A stretch of DNA of 64,000 nucleotides from Thalassospira profundimaris (GCF_003326755.1 NZ_JPWH01000008.1:1-64000), one strand, 5' to 3'. Positions 26,822-36,101 are shown, counted from the stretch's first letter. Notes: generated by a model not told the origin, from the sequence alone. Made by a program: numbers and translations.

Positions 26822-27520
26822 ATGACGACCGATTTGCTGCGACTTGTGATCTTTGATTGTGATGGCACGCTGGTAGACAGCCAGCACGCCATTGCCCATT
26901 GCATGGATCATGCCTTTGCCGAACATGGCCTGGACTGTCCCGGGCTGGAAAAGACGCGGACCATTATCGGCCTGAGCCTGCCCGAAGCCATTGCCCGGCT
27001 GGCCCGGCCTGCGGTGTTGGACGCCTCCCTGATCGACGCTGTGACCAACAGTTACAAGTCCGCCTTTTTTACCTTGCGTCAAAGCCCGGATTTTTTTGAA
27101 CCCCTGTTTCCGGGTGTTCTTGAGGTTATTGAAACCCTGGACCAGCGCGGCTGGCTGTCCGGGGTGGCAACCGGCAAGGCACGGCGGGGCCTGGATGCGG
27201 TGCTGGAACGCAATAACCTTTCGCGTCGTTTTGTGACGCTTCAGACTTGCGATAATCACCCGTCAAAGCCACATCCTTCGATGCTGGAAGCCGCGATGAG
27301 CGAAACCGGCACAGACCCGCGCAACTGCGCGATGATTGGTGATACCACATTTGATATTGAAATGGGCCGGGCAGCGGGGATGCTGTCAATTGGTGTGGCC
27401 TGGGGATATCATGAACGTGAAACACTGGAAAAAGCCGGGGCACATGCCGTGATTGATCATTTTGATCAACTGCCCGATGTGCTCGATGGGTTGTGGCACA
27501 CTGCCCGACACCCGGCCTGA
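26822..27520 (+). CDS. HAD-family phosphatase, phosphoglycolate phosphatase-like
   Basis: Haloacid-dehalogenase superfamily hydrolase. The 232-residue protein has motif I DCDGTLVDS (nucleophile D12, acid D14), motif II threonine in GVATGKARRG (about residue 118), motif III lysine in SKPHPSM and motif IV GDTTFDIEMG. A four-helix cap lies between motifs I and II, as in Gph and related phosphatases. Length and sequence fit the phosphoglycolate phosphatase-like group, but substrate cannot be read off. No clear Shine-Dalgarno precedes the ATG. Followed 15 bases later by the SRPBCC gene, probably co-transcribed. Confidence 0.85.
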   Translation: MTTDLLRLVIFDCDGTLVDSQHAIAHCMDHAFAEHGLDCPGLEKTRTIIGLSLPEAIARLARPAVLDASLIDAVTNSYKSAFFTLRQSPDFFEPLFPGVLEVIETLDQRGWLSGVATGKARRGLDAVLERNNLSRRFVTLQTCDNHPSKPHPSMLEAAMSETGTDPRNCAMIGDTTFDIEMGRAAGMLSIGVAWGYHERETLEKAGAHAVIDHFDQLPDVLDGLWHTARHPA

Positions 27521-27535
27521 GGCACTGATAACTGT

Positions 27536-28036
27536 ATGACTGATGAAGATTTGATCCCTGATAACGGGCGCGACATGACCCTTTTGGACCCTGTAACCGT
27601 TGAAATTACGGTCCCGCGTGATCCGGATGCGGCCTTTATTGCCTTTACCGAAGGTTTTGGCGAATGGTGGCCGCGTGCAACGCACACAATTGCCCGCGAG
27701 GAATGTACCGGCATTCGCATGCAACCCGGACTGGGCGGCGAGATTATCGAGACCGCGCGCGGGCGCGAACCGCAAATCTGGGGCAAAATCGAAATCTGGC
27801 TGCCTGGTGAGCAGGTGGCTTTCACCTGGCATCCGGGGTGGGATTCGGGTGATTATACCCGGGTCAGTGTCAGCTTTGATCAAAATGCCTTTGGTCATTG
27901 CGTGATCAAGCTGGTGCACTGGGAATGGGAAAATCTGGGCGAAATCGCCACTGCCGTGCGCGATGGCTATGTCACCGGCTGGCAGCAGGTTTTTGGCGAG
28001 GTCTTTGCCACCTATTTACGCCAGAGCAATAAATAA
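27536..28036 (+). CDS. SRPBCC (START/AHSA1-like) domain protein
   Basis: A 166-residue soluble protein with the helix-grip pattern of the SRPBCC superfamily: an N-terminal strand with VTVEITVPRDPDAAFIAFTEGFGEWWP, internal glycine-rich turn GLGGEIIETARG, WGKIEIWLPGEQVAFTWHPG and a long C-terminal helix. Such proteins bind small hydrophobic ligands or modulate chaperones; no specific function is assigned. It follows the HAD phosphatase by 15 bases and ends 26 bases before a strong terminator, so the two form a short operon. Confidence 0.78.
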   Translation: MTDEDLIPDNGRDMTLLDPVTVEITVPRDPDAAFIAFTEGFGEWWPRATHTIAREECTGIRMQPGLGGEIIETARGREPQIWGKIEIWLPGEQVAFTWHPGWDSGDYTRVSVSFDQNAFGHCVIKLVHWEWENLGEIATAVRDGYVTGWQQVFGEVFATYLRQSNK

Positions 28037-28062
28037 CCGACAAATCCCATTATTTTTTGCAA

Positions 28063-28096
28063 CAGGCCGGTGGCATGGCATCCACCGGCCTGTTTT
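28063..28096. terminator. Terminator between convergent genes
   Basis: Perfect 11-bp stem CAGGCCGGTGG (28063-28073) and CCACCGGCCTG (28082-28092), 8-base loop, followed by TTTTC. Ends the HAD-SRPBCC operon; with the AT-rich flank upstream it may also serve the convergent HAD gene. Confidence 0.85.
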
Positions 28097-28118
28097 CAGT
28101 TGTGATCAGAAAGGTGTC

Positions 28119-28733
28119 TTACAGCACGCCACGTTCCGTCAAATCCTTGCGCAGGCGGATCGGGTCGCGGAACCAGTGGGTGGCAAAGCCCATTTCACGG
28201 GCCTGCTGGATGTTCTTTTCGGAATCATCAATAAACAGCGTGGTTTTGGGATCAAGGCCAAAGCGATTGGCGGTGAGCTCGAAAATGCGCGGGTCGGGTT
28301 TCGCCAGCTTTTCCTGCCCGGAAACCAGGATGCCCTCAAAATTTTTCAGGAATGCAAATTTCTCCAGGGCATGGGGCCATGTCTGATGCGACCAGTTGGT
28401 CAGCGCAAAAAGGCGCACGGTGTTTTTGCGTTTCAATTCCTCAAGCAGCCGTTCGGTGCCAATAATGGACCCCGCCAGCATTTCCGGCCAGCGGTCCCGC
28501 CACGCGGCAATTGCATCGTGATATTCCGGGTGGCGGTGCTGTTGCTCGGGAATGGAGGTTTCAAATTCCAGGGCCGCTTTGTCATGCAGGAAATTCCAGT
28601 GCGGATGGCAGACTTCGCTCAGGAAATATTCCATTTCGGCGGTATCGCTAAAAATCTTGCGATACAGGTGGCGCGGGTCCCAATCTACCAGCACGCCACC
28701 CAGATCAAACAGTACGGTTTCTATTTCCTGCAT
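28119..28733 (-). CDS. HAD-family hydrolase, YihX/haloacid-dehalogenase-like
   Basis: The 204-residue protein has motif I FDLGGVLVDWD: the nucleophile D10 is present but the usual second aspartate position is glycine (D-L-G), as in YihX-type sugar phosphatases and dehalogenase-like members. Motif II is in ALTNWSHQTWP, motif III lysine in KLAKPDPRIF and motif IV in FIDDSEKNIQ. So a phosphatase of a small sugar phosphate is the best reading; no context narrows it. A 345-base spacer lies upstream. Confidence 0.82.
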   Translation of the reverse strand: MQEIETVLFDLGGVLVDWDPRHLYRKIFSDTAEMEYFLSEVCHPHWNFLHDKAALEFETSIPEQQHRHPEYHDAIAAWRDRWPEMLAGSIIGTERLLEELKRKNTVRLFALTNWSHQTWPHALEKFAFLKNFEGILVSGQEKLAKPDPRIFELTANRFGLDPKTTLFIDDSEKNIQQAREMGFATHWFRDPIRLRKDLTERGVL

Positions 28734-29078
28734 TTTTTCCTGCTTTTGGTTTTACAGTTGCCAGTTCGTGACGGGGCATGTTTGCCGCCTTCGTATCATT
28801 ATTTTGACGGCGCATTGTGACGGCGTGGGTGAAAATGTTCACATCCCCATTGTGCTCTTGTGAATGTGTTTTTCGCATGATTCCATTTTTTTCAAAAGGT
28901 TATCGTGTGATGTCCTGCCGGACGAGTGCTCTATGACAGGAGTTTGACTTGCCATTTGGCGAAGGCTCGTAAAGGATTTTACCTGAAGGTAAATTTACCG
29001 GGCAGGTTGTAATCAGGCCGGGTGGCATTTTGCCACCATCGCCCTTTAATGTAAAAATCGGAAAATCAGGAGGCGAGG
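28734..29078. other. Divergent spacer with TTTACC/GGTAAA repeats
   Basis: No gene seen. It holds three alternating half-sites: TTTACC-TGAA-GGTAAA at 28978-28993 and the 12-bp palindrome GGTAAATTTACC at 28988-28999 share one arm. A short hairpin GGTGGCA/TGCCACC follows at 29021-29037. The cluster lies about 80-100 bases before the dienelactone hydrolase start and could be an operator. The left part must hold the minus-strand HAD promoter. Confidence 0.45.
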
Positions 29079-29903
29079 ATGTGCACACTGGACGGATGTG
29101 GATCAAACGATCATTTGGGGCCGCCGCCCAAGGCAACGGATCAGGAACGGCGCCTGTTTTTGAAAGGTTTGGCGGTTTTGCCGCTGGCCGTGGTTCTGGC
29201 CGATCCGATTTTGGCCCATGCCGCCGCCGAAACCCTGAAAAAGGTGACAATCACCGCCCCAACCGGCGAAACAATGATTGCCGAGGTGATTTTGCCCGCC
29301 ACATTGCCTGCACCGGCTGTTTTGCTGATCCATGAATGGTGGGGCCTGAATGACCAGATCCGCGCCACGGCAGCGGAATATGCCAACCAGGGCTTTATCG
29401 CGCTGGCGGTTGATTTATATGGCAAACCTGCTGCCACCACACCGGCCGGGGCAAAATCGCTGATGTCAGAGGTGGATCCGGTGGCGGCAACGTCAAAGCT
29501 TAAGGCATCGGTTGCCTATCTGAAGGATCACAAGGATTGTACCGGCAAGGTGGGCGTTGTGGGCTGGTGTTTTGGCGGCGGCTGGTCGCTCAATACGGCC
29601 CTTGCCACCAATGTTGATGCCTGTGTGATTTATTATGGCAATGTTGCGAAAACACCTGAGCAATTGGCAACCCTGAAGGCACCCGTGATGGGGCATTTTG
29701 GCACCCTGGATCAGAACATCAACAAGGCGATGGTGGACGGGTTTGAAAAATCGCTGAAGGCGGCTGGCAAAACCGATTACCAGATTTTCTGGTACGAGGC
29801 CAACCACGCCTTTGCCAACCCGACGGGCGGGCGTTATGACGCGGCAGATGCAAAACTGGCCTGGGAACGGACCCTTGGTTTTTTCAAGGAACACCTTGCC
29901 TGA
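29079..29903 (+). CDS. Exported dienelactone hydrolase family protein
   Basis: Alpha/beta-hydrolase of the DLH family, hydrolysing lactone or ester bonds. The 274-residue protein has the catalytic triad C164 (GWCFGGG), D211 (TLDQN) and H243 (NHAF), so the cysteine nucleophile is intact. The N-terminus has RRLFLKG followed by a hydrophobic run and AHA-A (about 24-50), a twin-arginine-like signal, suggesting export. AGGAGG ends five bases before the ATG. Substrate unknown; the neighbouring ABC importer is convergent and not in the same operon. Confidence 0.87.
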   Translation: MCTLDGCGSNDHLGPPPKATDQERRLFLKGLAVLPLAVVLADPILAHAAAETLKKVTITAPTGETMIAEVILPATLPAPAVLLIHEWWGLNDQIRATAAEYANQGFIALAVDLYGKPAATTPAGAKSLMSEVDPVAATSKLKASVAYLKDHKDCTGKVGVVGWCFGGGWSLNTALATNVDACVIYYGNVAKTPEQLATLKAPVMGHFGTLDQNINKAMVDGFEKSLKAAGKTDYQIFWYEANHAFANPTGGRYDAADAKLAWERTLGFFKEHLA

Positions 29904-29922
29904 GCAAAGGTGAAAGGAATTT

Positions 29923-29957
29923 GGGCCTGCACGGTTTTGGTGCAGGCCCTTTTTGAT
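29923..29957. terminator. Terminator after the dienelactone hydrolase gene
   Basis: Perfect 10-bp stem GGGCCTGCAC (29923-29932) and GTGCAGGCCC (29940-29949), 7-base loop, followed by TTTTTGATT. Lies between the convergent hydrolase and ABC permease genes. Confidence 0.87.
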
Positions 29958-29973
29958 TGGTATGGAGGCATCA

Positions 29974-30744
29974 TCAGCCGGTGGGATTGGCGCGGTTGGC
30001 CCAGCGGGTCGAACGGCGTTCCACAATGTTGAAAAACTCATACATGATGATGCCCATCGCCGCGATCACCAAAAGCCCGGCAAAAACCAGCGGCATGTTG
30101 AATTTTGACGAGGCCGACAGCATCAAATAGCCAACCCCGACATTGGAGGCCACGGTTTCGGAAATGACGGAGCCGACAAAGGCCAGCGTGATGGCAACCT
30201 TAAGGGAGGCAAAGAAATAGGGCAGCGCCCGGGGAAAGCCGACCTTGACCAGAATATCGGTGCGTGTCGCCCCCAGGGATCGCAGTACATCGCGTAATTC
30301 GGGCTCCAGCGTGGCAAGGCCGGTGGCCACATTGACCACAATCGGAAAAAACGAAATGATGAAGGCGGTAATCACGGCAGGCACCGTGCCAATGCCAAAC
30401 CACATGACCAGTACGGGCACCAGGGCGACCTTGGGCACGGAATTGAACCCTACCAAAAGCGGATTGGCGGCATTGTAAATTGCCCGGCTGGAGCCCACCA
30501 GCGCGCCCAGAAAAACGCCAAAAACAACGGCAATGGCAAAGCCAAACAGGGTTGTATAAAGCGTTTGTGCCGCGTGCATCCAGATCGCACTGCGGAATTT
30601 CCAGGCAGCTTCAAGGCTGGCGGATGGTGTGGGCAAAACATAATCCGGGATATGAAACAGCCGCACAATGCCTTCCCATAACAGGAAAAGAACAATCGCG
30701 CTGATCCAAGGTGTTGCCCGGCTTTGAAGGGAGCGTTTGGTCAT
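29974..30744 (-). CDS. ABC transporter permease (SsuC/TauC/ThiX-like)
   Basis: Inner-membrane permease of an ABC importer. The 256-residue protein has about six membrane segments and the permease EAA-type loop LRDVLRSLGATRTDILVKVGFPRALPY (about residues 147-173) that docks the ATPase. Sequence resembles the nitrate/sulfonate/taurine/pyrimidine-precursor group. It is the third gene of a leftward operon (binding protein, ATPase, permease), 28 bases after the ATPase; AAGGA precedes its ATG. Confidence 0.88.
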   Translation of the reverse strand: MTKRSLQSRATPWISAIVLFLLWEGIVRLFHIPDYVLPTPSASLEAAWKFRSAIWMHAAQTLYTTLFGFAIAVVFGVFLGALVGSSRAIYNAANPLLVGFNSVPKVALVPVLVMWFGIGTVPAVITAFIISFFPIVVNVATGLATLEPELRDVLRSLGATRTDILVKVGFPRALPYFFASLKVAITLAFVGSVISETVASNVGVGYLMLSASSKFNMPLVFAGLLVIAAMGIIMYEFFNIVERRSTRWANRANPTG

Positions 30745-30772
30745 TTTATCGGTCCTTTCGCCTCAAATCGCT

Positions 30773-31558
30773 TCAGGCTGCCCGCACATCGCGGATGTGG
30801 CTGCGCAATTCATGGACCAGATCGGTAAAGGGTTGGGTAAAGGTGGTTTCCTGATCACGCGGGCGGGGCAGGGTGTTGTCACGTGCCACCAGTATTTTGC
30901 CCGGCCGCTTGGACATCACATAAACCGTATCGGCGAGATAGGCCGCCTCGCGCAGATCATGCGTGACCAGAATGACGGTAAAGGGCCGTTTCAGCCAAAG
31001 GTTTTGCAGAATGTCCCACAATTCCTCGCGGGTAAACGCATCCAGCGCGCCAAAGGGCTCGTCAAGCATCAGAAGATCGGGCTCGTGGATCAGGGCGCGA
31101 CAAAGCGATGCACGTTGCTGCATCCCGCCCGAAAGCTCCCACGGGTATTTGTTTTCGTGCCCGGCGAGGCCGACCGTTGCCAAAAGGTCTCTGGCGCGTT
31201 CGATATATTCCTGTTTGTGTTTGCGCAGGCGGTTGCGATGCGGTTTCACAATTTCCAGGGGCAGCAACACGTTATCCAGTGTTGTCCGCCACGGCAGCAG
31301 GGTGGGGTTTTGAAAGGCCATGCCGACAATTTTTAACGGTCCGGCGACTTCCTTGGCATCGACAATCACTGTGCCATTGCTGGGTGGCATCAACCCGGAT
31401 ACCAGTTTCAGCAGGGAGGATTTGCCGCATCCGGAAGGGCCGACAACGGCAATGAATTCACCCTTGCGGATCTTCATGTCCGTTGTGTCAAGTGCCAGGT
31501 CATCCCCCTCGCTATAACGCAGCGTGACATTGTTTAATTCGACAAAACTGCTCGACAC
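30773..31558 (-). CDS. ABC transporter ATP-binding protein (SsuB/TauB/ThiZ-like)
   Basis: Cytosolic ATPase of the importer. The 261-residue protein has Walker A GPSGCGKS at residues 40-47, signature LSGGMQQR (about 143-150), Walker B LLMLDEPFGALD (about 163-174) and the switch histidine in VTHDLREA. The start codon is GTG at 31558. It lies between the binding protein (41 bases upstream) and permease genes. Confidence 0.9.
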   Translation of the reverse strand: MSSSFVELNNVTLRYSEGDDLALDTTDMKIRKGEFIAVVGPSGCGKSSLLKLVSGLMPPSNGTVIVDAKEVAGPLKIVGMAFQNPTLLPWRTTLDNVLLPLEIVKPHRNRLRKHKQEYIERARDLLATVGLAGHENKYPWELSGGMQQRASLCRALIHEPDLLMLDEPFGALDAFTREELWDILQNLWLKRPFTVILVTHDLREAAYLADTVYVMSKRPGKILVARDNTLPRPRDQETTFTQPFTDLVHELRSHIRDVRAA

Positions 31559-31599
31559 AGCCTTATTCTCCCTGCCTGTTCCGTTGTCTGGCGTCGTTG

Positions 31600-32622
31600 T
31601 TATTTTATTTTGCGGTCCGCTTCGCCGGGCATGTAAATGCTGGTGAAAATATCGGCAACCTCGGGCGGGTTTTGCAGGCCAAAGGCCAGGCTGACCTGTT
31701 CGATGGCCTTTGCCATGCGATCATTTGAAATCGGGCCCATGCCATGTGCCAGCACTTCGTCGGTAATGACGTTATCCTCGATCACCATGTTCAGGCGTTT
31801 GGTTTCAAGGTCGGTATCGATCAGCGGGTCCACTTCTTTCAGGGCGGCAATCGCTTCATCCGGGTTGGCAATGGCGTCGCGCCAGCCCTTGACCAGCGCA
31901 CGCAGGAAACCGCGCAACTGGTCGCCATGATTTTCCATCATGTCCCTGGATGCCAGAATGCCGTTGCCATAAAAATCCAGGCCATAATCGGCATATTTGA
32001 AGACAACCATGTCCTCTCTTTTTACGCCCTGGTTTTCAAGGTTCAGAACCGAGGTGAAATAGTGGCCGGAAATGGCATCGACATCGCCGCGCACCAGCAT
32101 TGGTTCACGCAGGGGCGGATCCATGCTTTTCCATGTTACGTCATCAAGTGACAGACCGGTTGCTTTGGCAAAGGCCGGAAACAGCTTGCGCGAGGCATCA
32201 AAAACCGGTGCGCCAAGCGTTTTGCCTTTTAGGTCTTCGGGTTTGGTGATGCCGCTTTTTTTCAGCATGAACAGCGAAAAGGGCGGACGGTCATAGACCA
32301 TGAAAACGGACTTCATGGCCTGGTCGGGATGGGAGGCATTGAATTCGACCAGCGAATTGATGTCGGCGAGGGAAATGTCATAGGCCCCGCTGGCGACCCG
32401 TGTGATCGCGCCCACCGACCCATTACCTGAATCAATCGTGACATCCAGCCCTTCGTCGGCAAAATACCCCTTTTTCTTGGCCAGAATATAGGGGGCGGTA
32501 TGGCCTTCAAATTTCCAGTCGAGCGAGAATTTGACTGGTGTCTCCGCCTTGGCCGCATGGCCAGCAACCATTGCGGCGGCCCCAAGAGCGATGGCCGCGA
32601 TCCGTAAACCCAATTTACCCAT
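31600..32622 (-). CDS. ABC transporter substrate-binding protein (NMT1/THI5-like)
   Basis: Periplasmic receptor of the importer. The 340-residue precursor has a signal peptide (about 1-26, ending AAKA-E) and an NMT1/SsuA-like domain with VKFSLDWKFEGHTAPYILAKKKGYFADEGLDV-type N-terminus, the fold used for thiamine-pyrimidine precursors, riboflavin, sulfonates and nitrate-type solutes. The ligand is not determined. No TPP or FMN riboswitch was seen upstream. First gene of the leftward operon. A palindrome ATCGCG-TTTG-CGCGAT lies at 32644-32659, 22 bases upstream of the start, and could be an operator. Confidence 0.87.
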   Translation of the reverse strand: MGKLGLRIAAIALGAAAMVAGHAAKAETPVKFSLDWKFEGHTAPYILAKKKGYFADEGLDVTIDSGNGSVGAITRVASGAYDISLADINSLVEFNASHPDQAMKSVFMVYDRPPFSLFMLKKSGITKPEDLKGKTLGAPVFDASRKLFPAFAKATGLSLDDVTWKSMDPPLREPMLVRGDVDAISGHYFTSVLNLENQGVKREDMVVFKYADYGLDFYGNGILASRDMMENHGDQLRGFLRALVKGWRDAIANPDEAIAALKEVDPLIDTDLETKRLNMVIEDNVITDEVLAHGMGPISNDRMAKAIEQVSLAFGLQNPPEVADIFTSIYMPGEADRKIK

Positions 32623-32888
32623 CTGTCGAAATCTCCCGATTGCATCGCGTTTGCGCGATATGTTTCATTGCCTCAAGCCCAGAAACCCGCTGGGTACCAG
32701 CAAGCCTCGTGCCATTTTTCTGCCTTCTTTGCCTGCGGCGGGTTTGTGGGGTGTCCTGGAGTGTCTAAAATATAAGCGGTGGATTTTTATGTATAAAAAA
32801 TGTGCATATTTTTAAGCAATAAGCGGTCAGTGCCGCTTTTGGCATCAAAGCCCTTGCGTCTTTTGACGGATTTGGGCATATCGCCTTT

Positions 32889-33608
32889 ATGGTAAATTCA
32901 TCGATCAAACGGTTTTATAAAAACGTGGCGGCAGTCCCCGATCAAAGCGGGGCAGGCTGGCGCGTGCATCTGGACGGGCGGGCGGTTAAAACCCCGGCCA
33001 AGGCCGAGTTTTTGTTGCCGGTTCAATCCCTTGCCGAAAAAATTGCCGCCGAATGGGATGCGCAGGGCGAGCATATTGTTCCGGCAACCATGCCGCATAT
33101 GCAGCTTGCCGCAACCGCGATTGACCGCGTTGCCCCCAATCGTGCTGCCGTCATTGCCGAACTGACAGGGTATGGCCGCAGTGATTTATTGTGTTATCGG
33201 GCGCAATATCCCGATGATCTGGTCGCCCGGCAGAACGAACAGTGGCAGCCTTTGCTGGACTGGGCTGCCAGCGAACTTTCAATCGCGCTTAAGGTCACAC
33301 AGGGTGTGATGCCTGTCGTGCAGGAAGATGCAGCCCTTCTGGCCATTCAGGATGTGATCGAACCGCTTGATGACCATCAATTGGCCGCCCTGCATACGCT
33401 GATTACGGTTTCGGGATCGGTTGTGATTGGCCTTGCTGTTTTTCAGGGGCGCCTGGATGCGCAAGCGGCCTTTGATATTTCCCAGATCGATGAAAGTTAT
33501 GCCATCGAAAATTGGGGCGAGGATGCCGAGGCAACCGCGCGCCGGGAACGACTGCGCAACGAGCTTCTGGCTGCTGGCGAGTTTTTGGCACTGCTGCGCA
33601 GGGACTGA
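32889..33608 (+). CDS. ATP12-family F1-ATPase assembly chaperone
   Basis: Homologue of the mitochondrial ATP12 chaperone that protects F1 alpha subunits during assembly; restricted to mitochondria and alphaproteobacteria. The 239-residue protein has RFYKNVAAV near the start, the block LDGRAVKTPAKAEFLLP, AEWDAQGEHIVPATMPHMQLAATAID, and LTGYGRSDLLCYRA, all typical. The C-terminus is helical and acidic. It stands alone, with a strong terminator after it. Confidence 0.92.
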   Translation: MVNSSIKRFYKNVAAVPDQSGAGWRVHLDGRAVKTPAKAEFLLPVQSLAEKIAAEWDAQGEHIVPATMPHMQLAATAIDRVAPNRAAVIAELTGYGRSDLLCYRAQYPDDLVARQNEQWQPLLDWAASELSIALKVTQGVMPVVQEDAALLAIQDVIEPLDDHQLAALHTLITVSGSVVIGLAVFQGRLDAQAAFDISQIDESYAIENWGEDAEATARRERLRNELLAAGEFLALLRRD

Positions 33609-33665
33609 CCGGTTTCCCGCCTCGCTGCCTCTGTTTGCCAGCCGCCTTTCCATTTGAACTGACAG

Positions 33666-33702
33666 ACGGGCTTCTTTCCAGCGAAGGGGCCCGTTTTATT
33701 TT
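33666..33702 (+). terminator. Terminator after the ATP12-family gene
   Basis: Stem ACGGGC (33666-33671) with GCCCGT (33689-33694), reinforced by an inner CTTC/GAAG pairing, followed by TTTATTTTG. The remaining 245 bases up to the next gene are AT-rich in the second half (33780-33870) and probably carry the diguanylate cyclase promoter; no gene is seen there. Confidence 0.75.
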
Positions 33703-33947
33703 GGCTGTTATATCCCGTATTCTGCCAGCAGCGACCATCGGTGCGGTTTTCACCAGAAAAGGTGAGAAATCTCATGCGGATGCGGTTTTTTCTTCATTTT
33801 TCTGTCTCAATTGCAGATTTAATTTGCAAACATTATATACTTACGTATTAGAATGTTTGTTATATTAGAAAAGTCATTAGTGCCTTCCCGGCAATCGGCG
33901 CGGGTGATCGTGATCTGCGCGGGGTGCGGGTGAAGCGGAGGCAGTGT

Positions 33948-36101
33948 ATGAAAACTGATAGCAAGACAGGCAGACATCTGGAAGACGTCCGCAACCTTCT
34001 GAAAGGTTTGACGGTAGCGAATGCGCCTTGTGACGAGAATATCCCGCCTGCCGACAGCCTGCTTTATTTCATTGATCTTGCCTGCCCGGAAAACAGTCGT
34101 TTCAGTTCCAATTTCACGCAAATGCTGGGATATGATATATCCGATTTCATCGCACCTGCCGCAGACTGGTGGATGCCACTGGTTCACCCTGACGACATTG
34201 GCAATCTGACATCGCTTGCCACCCTTCCGGCAGAGTTGTGGGGAAAAACGCTAACCCAGCGTTTTCGCATTCAGCATGAAAATGGGGAATGGCTTGATGT
34301 GATTGATCAGGCCATGAAGGTGCCGGTTGCGCAAAATGGTGGTGGCGTCATTGTTGGAACACTGCGTAATCCTTCAATCTATCGTAAAATCTCTGGCGTT
34401 CTTCAGGAGAGCAATCGGCGGTCACGGCATTTGCTTGAAACCATTCCCGATGGGGTGATGGTGTATGATGCGCGTGGTAAAGTCGTGCATAGCAATGTGG
34501 CCGCGCAAAAAATGCTGGGGTTAAATGCGGAACAGCTTTTCGGCCTGGAGGCGGCCGATAATCGGTGGCAGGCTGTTGATCAATACGGGCAGCCCCTTAA
34601 GCCCGATGATTTTCCAGCCGTGCGTGCCTTGCGCGGGGGTGAACCGGTATCCGGTGTTGTTATGGGGGTTAAGCGGGGGGATGATACGCGGATTTGGCTG
34701 CGCCTGAATGTCCAGCCATTGTTTGCCCCTGATACGGGCCAGTCCGACGGCGCAGTGGTTTCCTTTGCCAATGTCAGCGATCTGAAAAATGCCGAAAGCG
34801 CGATCGCCGAACGTGAAAGCCTTTATCGCCAGATGTTTGATCACAGCCCGGCGGTCAAATTGCTGATTGATCCGCGAACGGGCCGTATTGTTGATGCCAA
34901 TAGGGCGGCGTGTGATTTTTATGGTTATGATCATGTTGATTTGTGCGGCATGGTGATTGCGCAGATCAATGTTTCCGAGGGGGATGCCGTTGCCAAGTCA
35001 GTGCGCGAGATTGTTCGCAAGGGGGCGGAAAGTTATTCGTTCCGGCACCGCTTGGCGAGTGGCGTGATCCGCGATGTGCGGGTTCATGCGGGGCGAATTG
35101 TTTTAAATGGTCGGGAATATATCAATTCCATTGTTTTTGATGTGACCGAGCGTAACGAATATGAACGCCGTCTGATCAAGGCCAACCGGCAGCTTCAGCT
35201 TGAGCGCCAGCGCCTGGATGAAATCGTTCGTGCCACCAATGCCGGAACCTGGGAATGGAACATCCGAACCGGTGAAATCCGGGTGAATGAACGGTGGGCC
35301 GAAATCGGGGGGTATAGGCTTGAAGAGTTGACGCCCTTTGGCGTGGACCAGTGGACCAGCCTTTGCCATCGCGACGATCTTGACAAAATTCATGCTCTGC
35401 TGAACCGTCACTTCGATCATGAAACCGATCATTTTGACTGCGAATATCGCATAAAACACAAAAATGGGGGCTGGGTCTGGGTGCTGGACCGGGGCAAGGT
35501 GTTTGAATGGTCTGATGACGGAAAACCGTTGCGCCTGTCGGGCACGCATAGTGACGTTACCCTGTCCAAGGAGCTTGAGCAGCGGATGCGCCATATGGCC
35601 CTGTCCGACCCTTTGACCGGTCTAGCCAATCGCCGCAGGTTTGAAGAATATCTATCAACTGCCATTGCCCAATGCAGGGCGGGTGGGCGGCACGTTATTT
35701 TGCTGTTGTTCGATATTGATCAGTTCAAAATGGTCAATGATACCTTCGGGCACCCGGCGGGGGATGCGCTGTTGGTGAATGTGGCCGAGCGCATTAGAAA
35801 ACAGTTTCGCGAAAGTGATTTTATTGCCCGTCTGGGCGGCGATGAATTTGCCGTGTTACTGACCAATGTGGAAGATGTCGCCATCGCCCAAAAAGCTGCC
35901 ATGCGTGTGATTGAGGAAACAGCCCGCCCCATAAAGGTTGAGGGACAGGAGATCCGGGTGGGAGTCAGTATCGGCATCAGTGCCGGGTGCGAGGCGGTCT
36001 TGCCCAAAACGCTCTATCAATGTGCGGATCGCGCCCTTTATCAGGCGAAAGAAGCCGGCCGCAACACTTTTCGGGTTTGTAAGGTCCGTGAGGTTGATTA
36101 G
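33948..36101 (+). CDS. Multi-PAS diguanylate cyclase
   Basis: Makes cyclic di-GMP from two GTP. The 717-residue soluble protein has four PAS-type sensor regions (about 35-140, 157-283, 290-402, 422-540; the last with a typical PAC segment) and a C-terminal GGDEF domain (about 550-712). The active-site motif GGDEF is intact at 630-634, and an inhibitory-site RxxD (RESD, 621-624) lies the expected five residues before it, predicting product inhibition. No EAL domain and no membrane segment, so it should respond to a cytosolic signal. The ATG at 33948 has CGGAGG at 33936-33941. Confidence 0.92.
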   Translation: MKTDSKTGRHLEDVRNLLKGLTVANAPCDENIPPADSLLYFIDLACPENSRFSSNFTQMLGYDISDFIAPAADWWMPLVHPDDIGNLTSLATLPAELWGKTLTQRFRIQHENGEWLDVIDQAMKVPVAQNGGGVIVGTLRNPSIYRKISGVLQESNRRSRHLLETIPDGVMVYDARGKVVHSNVAAQKMLGLNAEQLFGLEAADNRWQAVDQYGQPLKPDDFPAVRALRGGEPVSGVVMGVKRGDDTRIWLRLNVQPLFAPDTGQSDGAVVSFANVSDLKNAESAIAERESLYRQMFDHSPAVKLLIDPRTGRIVDANRAACDFYGYDHVDLCGMVIAQINVSEGDAVAKSVREIVRKGAESYSFRHRLASGVIRDVRVHAGRIVLNGREYINSIVFDVTERNEYERRLIKANRQLQLERQRLDEIVRATNAGTWEWNIRTGEIRVNERWAEIGGYRLEELTPFGVDQWTSLCHRDDLDKIHALLNRHFDHETDHFDCEYRIKHKNGGWVWVLDRGKVFEWSDDGKPLRLSGTHSDVTLSKELEQRMRHMALSDPLTGLANRRRFEEYLSTAIAQCRAGGRHVILLLFDIDQFKMVNDTFGHPAGDALLVNVAERIRKQFRESDFIARLGGDEFAVLLTNVEDVAIAQKAAMRVIEETARPIKVEGQEIRVGVSIGISAGCEAVLPKTLYQCADRALYQAKEAGRNTFRVCKVREVD

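Noticed and set aside
32623-32888. Possible TPP or FMN riboswitch ahead of the NMT1-like ABC operon
   Set aside because: No CUGAGA/ACCUGAUCUGG blocks for TPP and no FMN aptamer pattern on the minus strand; only a short palindrome is present.
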